Below, piece after piece: positions 8,963 to 18,024 of a stretch of 43,321 nucleotides of DNA. The notes below the pieces were generated by a model. It was not told where the DNA came from, made no database searches, and worked only from the letters and a program-made list of their open reading frames with translations. The translations under genes and the position numbers were made by a program. Source of the DNA: an uncultured Verrucomicrobiae bacterium (GTDB taxonomy: Bacteria > Verrucomicrobiota > Verrucomicrobiia > Limisphaerales > AAA164-E04); the NCBI GenBank assembly GCA_943788245.1, contig CALSPN010000020.1:1-43321 (forward strand). Reading direction: 5' to 3'. Position 1 is the first letter of the stretch; each line of letters begins with the position of its first letter.

Positions 8963-10366
8963 CTATCTTGCGACCAATGTGGGTGCAGGCAATTTTCGAT
9001 CAATGCGGTCGACGCAATAACCAAAACCTGATCCATGGAGCGTGCCAAGATCGACCACTCCATGTCGACGTTGATAAAGTTTTGGATGCTCTTTTGCTTC
9101 TGCTGTGCTGGCTTCCGGATAAAACTGCATCCCATTTGTCTCGACTCCCATGATGGTTCCAACATGAGCAGCGAGTTGAAGATGCGGGATTTGTGCCAGC
9201 ATCGGGTTGGTTAAATCCTGGACCATAAGGGTCATGCCGTGCGCTTTTGCCCAGCATGCACTTAAAATGGCACCTGTTTGAGTTTTGCAGGTCTTCAACG
9301 CGACGCCCGTCCAGCCTAATTCACGGCCTAACCGGATCAGCTTCCAGTCATGGGCACTTTCGTCCAGAAAGAGAGGTTTTCTTGAGGACACGCTGTGCAC
9401 ATCGATGGGGTGTTCTTCAAGTTCATATGGGAAAGGCTGCTCTACATAGAGAAGCATGCCATAAATCCTTGGATGGGTATCCCTGAGTTCGTCCAATATC
9501 TGGTTCACATACTCCGGCTTGCGCACGTTGCAGTTAAAATCAGCTGTCAGCCATTCCACTTCTTCATCCAGAGCAATCTGCCCGATCTGCAAAAGGCGAT
9601 CCATGTCCCATGCGGCATCATCACCGCGCAATTTGATTTTGAGACATTTCAAACCATCGGTACGAATCCAATCGCGCAGCAGGACCGGATATCCGTCATC
9701 CGGCTCCTCGCCATGGAGGTCACTTTTCTGCAAGGGATCCACACCGCCCACCAGGTGCCAGGCGCGCAGCCGCTTGAGGGGTGTGTTTGCCAGATAATCG
9801 CTGGGATACTTTCCTGAAAAATCGATGCAAGAATCCTTCGCCGCTTCCAGGTATCGGCCCAGATCATACTGTAAAAAGGCTTCATCATAGCACTCAAATA
9901 TCGATCGGTCATGGATATTGCCGAATGCGTCATGGATGGCGATGTCGAATGCTGAAAGACACACAAGCGCTGCCAGCCATGGCATCGATTCCTTGCCCTT
10001 GCGGTGGTTCATATTGAATGTGTCCAGCAGTTGAGGAAGTTGCGTTTCTTGAAACTGCCACCCCAGTTCGATGGGATCGGCTGAAAGGTCGAATTCAACC
10101 ACAGCGTGCGCCAGCATCTCACAAAATGTCTGCATCGCGTTCAGTCTCTCCTGATAGGGCAGACTGCCAGGCCAAACCCATTGAACGCTCAGAGGAGTTT
10201 CTCCCCATCCGGAGCACTGCTTGCCACTGGTCGTAGCCACCTCGACTTTTGCGCGAGCAAGCACAACTTCTGTTAGCGTTTCAATCCCGAATTTCAATGG
10301 CATACGGGTTGAAATAGGGATGAAATACAATTCACAACTCCGTGTTTTGATACCTTGATGATTCAT
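8963..10366 (-). CDS. Mandelate racemase/muconate lactonizing enzyme-like (enolase superfamily) protein
   Basis: About 467 residues from ATG 10366; the frame is open back to 10423, but ATG 10366 fits the domain start better and has an AGAGAAAG stretch upstream. Enolase-superfamily catalytic elements are in order: a KxK pair at K243/K245 (CLKIKLRGD), then the metal ligands D276 (TADFNCN), E309 (YVEQPFP) and E336 (FLDESAHD), and a C-terminal lysine K358 (ALKTCKTQ). Reactions in the family start with proton abstraction alpha to a carboxylate, e.g. racemisation, sugar-acid dehydration or dipeptide epimerisation. The protein is longer than the usual 360-400 residues, with an insertion between the N-terminal lid and barrel (around residues 150-240). 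It immediately precedes the AGE epimerase gene, supporting sugar-acid metabolism, but the substrate is unknown. Confidence 0.85.
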   Translation of the reverse strand: MNHQGIKTRSCELYFIPISTRMPLKFGIETLTEVVLARAKVEVATTSGKQCSGWGETPLSVQWVWPGSLPYQERLNAMQTFCEMLAHAVVEFDLSADPIELGWQFQETQLPQLLDTFNMNHRKGKESMPWLAALVCLSAFDIAIHDAFGNIHDRSIFECYDEAFLQYDLGRYLEAAKDSCIDFSGKYPSDYLANTPLKRLRAWHLVGGVDPLQKSDLHGEEPDDGYPVLLRDWIRTDGLKCLKIKLRGDDAAWDMDRLLQIGQIALDEEVEWLTADFNCNVRKPEYVNQILDELRDTHPRIYGMLLYVEQPFPYELEEHPIDVHSVSSRKPLFLDESAHDWKLIRLGRELGWTGVALKTCKTQTGAILSACWAKAHGMTLMVQDLTNPMLAQIPHLQLAAHVGTIMGVETNGMQFYPEASTAEAKEHPKLYQRRHGVVDLGTLHGSGFGYCVDRIDRKLPAPTLVAR

Positions 10367-10458
10367 GATTGATCGTATCTTTCTCTGCTCATAATGTCGG
10401 TTTTTCCATTGAGATTCAAACAATCAATCTGCTCTATTATGTCGCTATCTTGTAAGGA

Positions 10459-10891
10459 CTACCTCGACCAGCTTCGGACATGAGACAGTTTTTGAGCATA
10501 TTCTTTTTCAGCGGAAATTAGAAGCTGAGGGGGTGACTGTTTAAAAGTGGGCGTGTATGTGATCATGATGCCCTCATCCATTCGTTGCGACGCCCGAGTG
10601 AATCCAATTTCCCAATGCGCCATTTCCTCATTACCTTGACCACGCAGAGTCCATTTAATGTTCTATCGAGTCAGCATGCGATACAGTCGAGCAGTAATGA
10701 CGGGGACTTATTACGATAAAATAGTCCCTGATAGGTGGACGACACTCTACGGTGAGCACGGTTCCGGTTTCAGGCAAGAAGATGCAGGTTTTTCGGAAAG
10801 TGTTCCATTCATTGTCTCCCGCAAGGGGCATCACTTGGAGCTCAACGAATCCCAGTAAGAACAAATTGAGCCCTCCGTGCGGTAATTTTAT
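10459..10891 (-). pseudogene. Decayed coding remnant between esterase and enolase-family genes
   Basis: The 10424-10985 gap has no intact gene, but two minus-strand frames read like protein. One (10891-10655) contains FVELQVMPLAGDNEWNTFRK and LPETGTVLTVE, loosely like a carbohydrate-binding beta-sandwich (CBM6-like: small pattern only). The other (10662-10459) contains [20 protein letters not shown] and ends AQKLSHVRSW-SR-stop. The two are offset by one frame and neither has a credible start. I interpret this as the 3' part of a broken gene on the same strand as its neighbours. The family is uncertain, and the whole could be chance open frame. Confidence 0.35.
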
Positions 10892-10985
10892 TTATTGGAT
10901 ATGTCTCGATATTTCAGAGCGAAATCAAGCGAATGGTTGCCAAAAATTTGCTGTTTCGGTTGTGTCTGAATAGAAGTGACTGGTT

Positions 10986-13200
10986 TCAATCCCGTTCCAA
11001 TAACCATTGTATGGCCATCGAAGCATTCCCTGATGAGGTCATGGTTAATCGAGCAGGAAACCCGGATGAGGCATAGAGATTTCTCAAGAGTGTCTCGGAA
11101 TCTTTTTCTTCATTTGCCGCCCACAACTCAGAGGGAGTTCCCAGAGCGAGCATTCCGGGCAGATCTCCGTATTTTGCACCTCCATGGAGAAAGTTGACAT
11201 CCTTGAAATCGGTCAGGTCACCAAATCGAAATCCCTGAGTTTGAATCGCAGAGCGATGTATGACATCACTGCACACTGCGCGCGCCGCAGCAATCCAATG
11301 TCCGGCGCCATTCAGTCCGATGAGTTCAATGCTTTCACTGGGGCGTTTTTCGTTGTGATGCACGTATGCCACAAGCGAAAGTAGATCATGTACCCGTTGA
11401 GCAAAGAGAGGCGAGTTGTATCCATATGTGTAGCCTGCAAATTCTCGAGGATTGGATACCAAGCGATTTTGAGTGGCTTCCTCCGTTGGGGGTAAAAACT
11501 CGCCCTGCATCAAAAGATCCAATCCAACGACGGTACACCCCGCATCCAGTGCCCGTTGTACGATCGGCCTTGGTTTGCCGTTTGATTTCAGTAAACCGCT
11601 TTTTCCATTTTCAGTAGGCCAAATCCATGTCCGACCATTCCATTCTGAGGGGTATAAAAAGAGAGTGGGCACTGCTTCATCATGAGTCGTGTTTTTCAAC
11701 ATACCAACCATTTCAAGGTAACTCCCTTGATCGCTCTTGCTGGTCAATTCGAGTTCGACATTGCCTGCCCTTTCGAAAGTGCGACCAATGATCGCTTCGA
11801 TACCCGGACCATGCACATTACGAAATGCATGCGGACTTTGATGACTGGCCTGAAGTTTACGCTGGTTATCCTCATGCCAATGCCGCAGCAAATCGCGTTC
11901 GAAGTCGGGACCTCCCTCCGGGGTGTCGTGGCCGTGGGACCAGACGGTCAATGCGGCTTTGTCAAGGCGTTCATAATCCTGTTCCACGATGGGAAGCGCA
12001 AGATTCAGGTTCAAGTGTCGGTTCATGAAATGATACATTGCGGACCGGCTCACGTAATTGTAGTTGTGTCCAAAGTGGTTAAGTTGTGCAAGCGATACAT
12101 TGTCTTCCTGACCATACAAGTTGAACAGTTTTTTTAACTCGGGGAACCCTTTGGCGGTCATTTCAACTGTCCAGTCATTTGCCCCTGTCATACCCAGGGG
12201 TTTCGGGGCAAAGAGTGCTGCAATTTCTACATTTCCGGCGGGTATCCTTAATCCTGAGGCATTCTCACAAGTACATCCACCCTGCATGGCAGTAGATACC
12301 ATGACGGCAGGGAAACAAGCTGCAAGACGGCTGTCCAGAGCCCCCATCATGAATGATTGAGTCCCACCACCACTTGCGCCAGTAATGGTTAGACGAGCCG
12401 TATCCACATCAGGCAAGATTTCAAGGAAATCCAGCGAACGGATGGAGTTCCACGTCTGCAGACCCATGATGCTTTGAAGGTTTGATTCGGCTTGAGGGCT
12501 GAAAAATCCCCAACGCTTAGAATGGTTCATTTCCGGCCGTTGGACGTTGAAATGGTGCGCCAGATCTTCTGTGATCTGGATGCTGTCAGCATATCCCACC
12601 ATATCATAGTGAAACACCACGCACCCCATCCGGGCCAGTTGGACATTGCGGGATTGAAGTGGAGAACGTCCCCCGTTTTCAAAACGTTCTGCTCCTTGAT
12701 TGAGATCGTTCCATATGTCCAGATTCTCCGTGAATCTACCGTTGGACCAATGACCATGAGGGCTTAATACGCCGGGTCGAGGGCCTTCAAATCCTTTCGG
12801 TCGATACAGGCTTCCTGTGACATAGAATCCGGGGAAACTCTCAAAGTAAACTTTTTCAACGGTGTAATCCCCCTGGTCGAGCTTGCCGTGAATCACTGGG
12901 TTCAGCGGAGTTCTCGTAGGCATGGGCCAGAGTCCGTTCATGACCAGCAAATGCCTGCGTAGTTGACTTGCTCTTTGTTCCCAATCGTCAAGCGTCGTCG
13001 GTAATTTAAAAGGAAAATAGCCGTTCAGATCTTTCGGTGGTGCAAGGCGCGAGTCGTTGGGGAGTTGAGCTTCCGGCAAGGCCCTGACACCGAGGCCCGG
13101 CGATGGACAGCGTTGTCACGCCAATTGCAAAGCAAGCGGCCAGGCATCTGGCGAACAATTCGGTTTTCGATGTCCGTAATAGACGGGTAGTTTTTTTCAT
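10986..13200 (-). CDS. Secreted alpha/beta-hydrolase (acetylxylan-esterase-like), frameshift after the signal peptide
   Basis: Large exported hydrolase of about 730 residues. The signal peptide begins at ATG 13200 (MKKTTRLLRTSKTELFARC, then a hydrophobic stretch ending TTLSIAG). The mature part continues in a shifted frame from about 13095: LPEAQLPNDSRLAPPKDLN. Deleting one G of the GGG at 13096-13098 gives SIAGLGVRALPEAQ, with a normal cleavage site (VRA). The first hydrolase domain has a nucleophile elbow GASGGGTQS (serine 236 of the mature-frame numbering), an oxyanion-region SPHGHW and a late NHFGHNYN histidine. The C-terminal 250 residues look like a second, degenerate alpha/beta fold (ELIGLNGAGHWIAAA, with no serine in the elbow). 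Similar proteins are annotated as acetylxylan esterases in Planctomycetes and Verrucomicrobia. Polysaccharide deacetylation is likely but unproved. Confidence 0.8.
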
Positions 13201-13415
13201 GAGAATATACTTTCATTAAACGAGAGCATGCGCCCATTGACAACCATGAAGGAACGAAATTGTGACTATCAGTTCAGGTATGCTGAACGTCTCAGCCCTG
13301 GTCTGCTACTGGCCGAGTGCGGTGATAAAGCTGGCCTTTTACTCATTTGCAGTTATACGAAATAGTAAGGAGATATATTGCCATTTTGATCCAATAACGG
13401 CTAAACTGTTCTCTC

Positions 13416-15422
13416 ATGGTCGATCAAAAAATATACTCCAGTCTATTCGTGATCAGATGGATGGTTTTTGTGTTGGGGACTGGTCATCTCTCGGCACAAA
13501 CTTCGGCGATCAACCTCCCCCATGAAGTGCAGATTGATGATGATCGATTCGAATCAAATCGTGATGGCCGTGAACTGTCTTTGCCTGCCGATGATGCTTC
13601 TTTCACTTTCGCCGTATTAGGTGATCGCACTGGCGGTCCGGCGGAGGGAGTGAAAATTCTAGCTCAAGCGGTTGATGAGATTAATTTATTGGAACCAGAC
13701 CTTGTGATGACCGTTGGAGATCTAGTGCAGGGTTACAATCAGCAAGTCGAGTGGTTGATGCAAATGCGTGAATATCGCGGTATCATGGACAGCCTTCTGA
13801 TGCCCTGGTTTCCGGTTGCTGGAAATCATGATGTCTATTGGCGTGGGCCAGGGAAACCATCCGGTGAGCATGAGTCGAATTACGAACAGCATTTTGCTCC
13901 TCTGTGGTATGCTTTTGAGCACAAGAATGCTTGGTTCATAGTGCTTTATTCAGACGAAGGTAATCCTGAAACGGAAGAAAAAGCGACCGGTAAACCTGCA
14001 AGTCAGGTGATGAGCGATCGTCAGTTAGCCTGGCTCAAGGGGACTCTTGAAAAAGCAGCTGATGCGGATCATGTATTCGTTTTTTTACATCATCCAAGAT
14101 GGTTGAAAGGCGGGTATGGAGATGATTGGGGGAAAGTCCATGATACCCTCGTAGAGGCAGGTAATGTCAAAGCCGTTTTTGCAGGTCATATCCATCGAAT
14201 GCGATATGATGGACCATACGATGGTATTGAATACATCACTCTTGCGACGACCGGTGGATCGCAAAGTGGTCTTTCACCGAAGGCTGGAGGGCTTGATCAT
14301 TTTGACATGGTCACCGTAAGAAAACAGCAATTTGCTGTTGCCTCGTTACCCGTAGGACAGACCATGAATGTCCGAGAAATCACAGGGGATGTCAGTGATG
14401 GTGTCAGGCAACTGAATGGCGTGGTGCCTGAGTTCAGTCATCGATTCAGGATTGAACCGGATGGCAGCGCGGACGCTTTGTTACGTATCAAGCTTACGAA
14501 CCCATCAGATCAATCCATGCGGGCCAAAGTGAATCTCAGTAGTCTGGATTCAAGATGGATCTTCTCCCCGGACCGTCTAAATCGAATCATCAAACCAGGC
14601 GCTATGATGGAGATGGTTTTCCGTGTTTTTCGTTGGAATGATTCTCTGGATCTGTCATGGCGTAATCCAGTCTGTGATGTTCAGTTGGATTACATAGCTG
14701 AGAATGGTAAACATTACCCGATCAAGTCCAGCCAGCATGATATTCCATTTACCGTAGATATGCCCACACCTTCGATACCCCGAGTGGAGTCCGTGATCGA
14801 ACTTGATGGTAACGGAGATTATCTCAGAGTGGATGCCGATCAAATCAATCTCAGTGGAGGACCATTCACTGCAGAATGCTGGATAAAGGTGCCGTATTTG
14901 AAAGAGAATGTTACCCTTGTCTCCAATGCCGAGAAAGATGGTGGCTTCAGATTGAGCATTTCTAAAGGACGGCCACTATTTGAAGTCCATCTAAGGGATG
15001 GGTCGCTGGTGACCGTGAAGTCTGCTGGCAAGGATGCAATTCATGCAGGTAAGTGGCACCATCTTGCAGGTGTCTTCAAATCGCGAGCAGCTTCGCTCTA
15101 CCTGGATGGGCGTCTGGTCGGTAGAGAAAGTGTCGAGTCACTTCCTGAACCAAGTCAATATCCTCTTTTGATTGGTGCCGAAGTGACAGCTCAGCCCGTG
15201 GCTTCCTTGTTTTTTGCCGGGCGGCTTGATGGCATAAAAATTTCCAGTGATGCCAAGTATGATAGTGATTCATTTACACCCTCCAGGCGCCATTTGCCTG
15301 ATAGATATACGGAGCTTTTGCTGAACATGGATGACCTGCGGGTGCTTTGGCTTTATGATGAGTCAATCAACAAAGCGCATCCTCAAATAATAGGGGGCGC
15401 CATGATTCAGGCTGAATATTGA
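13416..15422 (+). CDS. Secreted calcineurin-like metallophosphoesterase with C-terminal LamG domain
   Basis: A 668-residue exported protein. The N-terminus (RWMVFVLGTGHLSAQ) is a signal peptide, probably cleaved near residue 27; translation could also begin at internal ATG 13461. Metallophosphoesterase motifs are visible: GDRTGG (69-74, in place of the usual GDxH, so one metal-binding histidine is missing), GDLVQGY (101-107), AGNHDVYW (135-142), FLHHPRW (223-229) and AGHIHRMR (256-263). Residues about 460-620 form a concanavalin-like LamG domain (ELDGNGDYLRVD, FTAECWIKV, GKWHHLAGVF). Related secreted enzymes hydrolyse phosphomonoesters or diesters, but the substrate here is unknown. It is divergent from the esterase gene across about 215 bases with no recognisable promoter, and convergent with dinB, with only 5 bases between the stops. 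Confidence 0.85.
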   Translation: MVDQKIYSSLFVIRWMVFVLGTGHLSAQTSAINLPHEVQIDDDRFESNRDGRELSLPADDASFTFAVLGDRTGGPAEGVKILAQAVDEINLLEPDLVMTVGDLVQGYNQQVEWLMQMREYRGIMDSLLMPWFPVAGNHDVYWRGPGKPSGEHESNYEQHFAPLWYAFEHKNAWFIVLYSDEGNPETEEKATGKPASQVMSDRQLAWLKGTLEKAADADHVFVFLHHPRWLKGGYGDDWGKVHDTLVEAGNVKAVFAGHIHRMRYDGPYDGIEYITLATTGGSQSGLSPKAGGLDHFDMVTVRKQQFAVASLPVGQTMNVREITGDVSDGVRQLNGVVPEFSHRFRIEPDGSADALLRIKLTNPSDQSMRAKVNLSSLDSRWIFSPDRLNRIIKPGAMMEMVFRVFRWNDSLDLSWRNPVCDVQLDYIAENGKHYPIKSSQHDIPFTVDMPTPSIPRVESVIELDGNGDYLRVDADQINLSGGPFTAECWIKVPYLKENVTLVSNAEKDGGFRLSISKGRPLFEVHLRDGSLVTVKSAGKDAIHAGKWHHLAGVFKSRAASLYLDGRLVGRESVESLPEPSQYPLLIGAEVTAQPVASLFFAGRLDGIKISSDAKYDSDSFTPSRRHLPDRYTELLLNMDDLRVLWLYDESINKAHPQIIGGAMIQAEY

Positions 15423-15427
15423 TAACT

Positions 15428-16573
15428 TCATTTGTTTGCCCCTGAATCCTCAGGCTCAAAAGCGAGAGGCAGCTTCAATTGACTGTATTTGATATTCCAA
15501 AGCTTGGATGCAGAAATGCCTACGAGTCGTAGCGGTTGGTTTACCAGTCGTTCCCGGGCGAGCATCTGGCATACATTGCGATAGATGGCCGAAGTGTCCT
15601 GTATTCCCTCAGGCAAGGTTGTCTGGCGAGACAGAGTTGTAAAATCTCCGTAACGAACCTTGACTTGGATTGTGTGAGCAAACAAGTCCTGCCGAGTCAA
15701 CTTTTCGGCAATTTCCTCGGCTTGTTCTTTCAGTGCCGACTTGAGTGTATTGCGGTCATCGGTATCTCTCAAGAAGGTTGTCTCGCTGCTGATACTTTTA
15801 ACCGAATCATTCGACTCCACACGTCGATCATCCACCCCAAGGGCATATTGTTTCAGAAGAGGGCCGAAATTCCCCATCAGGCTTACAAGTTCTCCTTTGT
15901 ATTCCTGAATATCGCCTATGGTATGAAGTCCGGCTTTGTTCAGAATTTCATTGGACGCTTTCCCTACGCCATGAATTGATCGCACGGGCAAGCAAGCAAG
16001 AAACAGTTTTTTGTCCCTCTCGGGTATCAAGACGAGGCCGTTTGGTTTGTCATAGTCGCTTGCAATTTTTGCGAGCATCTTGTTACTCGCTATCCCAATG
16101 CTGATTCTCAGTTGTCTTTCCTTTCGGATCACAGCTTTGATTTCTCGAGCTATGGGCAATGCAGACATTAGACTTGCTTCAAAATCATCGCCCAGACACC
16201 TGCCTGATAGATCAAGATAAGCCTCGTCAACTGACATCTGCTCAATTTTTTCACAAAAACAGCGTATCAGCTTCATGATTTCATGTGATTCCTGGCGATA
16301 TTTATCGATGCATGGTGAGAGGAAAATGCCATGCGGGCACAGGGTTTTTGCGGTGCGACTTGGCATGGCGGAACGTACTCCGAACTTCCTGGCCTCGTAG
16401 CTGGCAGCGCACACGACTCCGCGGCGATCCGGTGGGGAACCTACGATGACCGGCTTCCCTTTCAACTCCGGTCGATCGCGTTGCTCGACCGATGCGAAAA
16501 AGGCATCCATATCAACGTGCATAATGACTCGTTTGCCTGTGGTCAAGTCGTTTGAATGAGTCCTTTTTCTCAT
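15428..16573 (-). CDS. dinB: DNA polymerase IV (Y-family)
   Basis: Error-prone translesion polymerase of 381 residues. Palm motifs are present: MHVDMDAFFASVEQRD (D21, D23) and MSVDEAYLDL (D115, E116). Fingers motifs include CAASYEARKFGVRSAMP. The helix-hairpin-helix thumb reads IHGVGKASNEILNKAGL, and the little-finger domain starts at SISSETTF. The C-terminus carries QLKLPLAF, a good beta-clamp-binding motif. No SOS box was recognised upstream. It is divergent from dapL across about 145 bases. Complete and apparently functional. Confidence 0.95.
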   Translation of the reverse strand: MRKRTHSNDLTTGKRVIMHVDMDAFFASVEQRDRPELKGKPVIVGSPPDRRGVVCAASYEARKFGVRSAMPSRTAKTLCPHGIFLSPCIDKYRQESHEIMKLIRCFCEKIEQMSVDEAYLDLSGRCLGDDFEASLMSALPIAREIKAVIRKERQLRISIGIASNKMLAKIASDYDKPNGLVLIPERDKKLFLACLPVRSIHGVGKASNEILNKAGLHTIGDIQEYKGELVSLMGNFGPLLKQYALGVDDRRVESNDSVKSISSETTFLRDTDDRNTLKSALKEQAEEIAEKLTRQDLFAHTIQVKVRYGDFTTLSRQTTLPEGIQDTSAIYRNVCQMLARERLVNQPLRLVGISASKLWNIKYSQLKLPLAFEPEDSGANK

Positions 16574-16717
16574 GGTTGCATCATTGATGCTGAGTGAAAT
16601 TTCATGGTCTTTTGATTCATTACTCAGTTCTGATCAGTCCATACTTGATACCGCGCTTTTCCTTCGTTAATTTGTATCCATGTTGCCATCCGGCTTAATC
16701 CTGTGAAATTAGAATAT

Positions 16718-17968
16718 ATGTCCGAAGAATCCTACATTCAGAAGCTTTTTGCCGAACGTATCGGTGGTCAGAACTATGGTAAGACCACCGCAATCTACAA
16801 GTTTGAAAAAATCAAGCGTGCCAAGCAGGCTGCACTCAAAGCCAATCCGAACGCTGAAATAATTGATATGGGAGTAGGGGAACCTGATGCAATGGCCTTC
16901 CCTGAGGTGGTGTCGGTGTTGCATGCAGAGGCTCAAAAACCGGGTAACCGTGGATATGCGGACAATGGTGACTCGGTCCTTAAAGAGGCGGCCGCAATGT
17001 ATCTCGACAAGGTTTGCGGTGCACCTGGGATCAATCCAGACACGGAAGTGCTTCATTCCATCGGTAGCAAAGCGGCTTTGTCGATCTTGCCTGCAGCGTT
17101 CATCAATCCGGGAGACTACGTGTTAATGACCACCCCCGGGTATCCTGTGTTTGGTACGCATGCCAAATTTTACGGAGGCTTGGTGCACAATCTTCCCATC
17201 ACCAAAGAAAATGGCTTTCTACCCGATCTGACAAGTATTCCGGCTGATGTGCTTGAAAAAGCGAAGGTGCTTGTGATCAATTACCCCAATAACCCTACAG
17301 GAGCGAGCGCAACAAAAGCTTTTTTCGAAGACGTGGTGGCCTGGGCAAAAAAGAATAACATCATTGTAGTGCATGACGCCGCATACGGTGCACTGGTTTT
17401 TGACGGTAGCCCGTTGAGTTTCCTTTCCGTCCCCGGCGCCAAGGACGTTGGGGTTGAACTTCACTCAACGAGCAAAGCCTTTAACATGACAGGTTGGCGC
17501 TGTGGCTTCGTAGCTGGCAACGAGCTGCTGGTCAAAGCGTATGGTGATGTTAAGGACAATACGGATTCAGGGCAATTCCTGGCCATTCAGCATGCGGCTG
17601 CCTATTGTTGGAATCATCCTGAAATCACGGAAAAAATTGCTGACAAATACAGCCGCCGCATGGATGGATTGGTGGAAGTCTTACGCAGTGCGGGTCTGGA
17701 TGCAGTGAAGCCAGGTGGTTCCTTCTTCCTGTATTTGCCCTCCCCAAAAGCCGCGGTCAAATCAGACGGAGTGCGCATCGAATTTGAAAATGGTGAAGCG
17801 GCTTCTCAATGGTTGATACGCGAAAAGCTCATCTCGACGGTTCCCTGGGATGATGCAGGTGCCTTTTTACGATTCAGTGTCACGTTCGCCGCACCGACGA
17901 TCGAAGAAGAAAAGCGTGTGTTGTCTGAAATACAGTCTCGACTCAGTGACGTGACCTTCGAATTTTAA
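16718..17968 (+). CDS. dapL: LL-diaminopimelate aminotransferase
   Basis: PLP-dependent class I aminotransferase, 416 residues from ATG 16718 (the frame is open from a GTG at 16703, but MSEESYIQKLFAERIGG matches the usual family N-terminus). It converts tetrahydrodipicolinate directly to LL-diaminopimelate for lysine and peptidoglycan, bypassing succinyl or acetyl intermediates. Visible signatures are FAERIGGQNYGKTTAIYKFE, IDMGVGEPD, NYPNNPTGA and the PLP lysine in HSTSKAFNMTGWR (K253), followed by the phosphate-binding arginine region WRCGF. DapL is known from Verrucomicrobium, Chlamydiae and plants, which supports the taxonomic guess. No Shine-Dalgarno sequence is evident. A hairpin terminator follows. 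Confidence 0.93.
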   Translation: MSEESYIQKLFAERIGGQNYGKTTAIYKFEKIKRAKQAALKANPNAEIIDMGVGEPDAMAFPEVVSVLHAEAQKPGNRGYADNGDSVLKEAAAMYLDKVCGAPGINPDTEVLHSIGSKAALSILPAAFINPGDYVLMTTPGYPVFGTHAKFYGGLVHNLPITKENGFLPDLTSIPADVLEKAKVLVINYPNNPTGASATKAFFEDVVAWAKKNNIIVVHDAAYGALVFDGSPLSFLSVPGAKDVGVELHSTSKAFNMTGWRCGFVAGNELLVKAYGDVKDNTDSGQFLAIQHAAAYCWNHPEITEKIADKYSRRMDGLVEVLRSAGLDAVKPGGSFFLYLPSPKAAVKSDGVRIEFENGEAASQWLIREKLISTVPWDDAGAFLRFSVTFAAPTIEEEKRVLSEIQSRLSDVTFEF

Positions 17969-18000
17969 ATTCAGGTCAAAATGCTTCAGTGAATGTTGAT

Positions 18001-18024
18001 AAGGGCGCCCGCATGGGCGTCCTT
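18001..18024 (+). terminator. Hairpin terminator after dapL (possibly bidirectional)
   Basis: AAGGGCGCCC-GCAT-GGGCGTCCTT forms a 10-bp stem (one G-T wobble) with a tetraloop, followed on the plus strand by ATTTCTTTCT. It lies 33 bases after the dapL stop and touches the stop of the convergent aminotransferase gene, so it may serve both. Confidence 0.75.

Noticed and set aside
11682..12137. 151-codon plus-strand frame inside the esterase gene
   Set aside because: Fully antisense to a conserved alpha/beta hydrolase region; no start signal or recognisable motif.
15536..15979. 147-codon plus-strand frame opposite dinB
   Set aside because: Lies against the conserved polymerase little-finger region; no own features.
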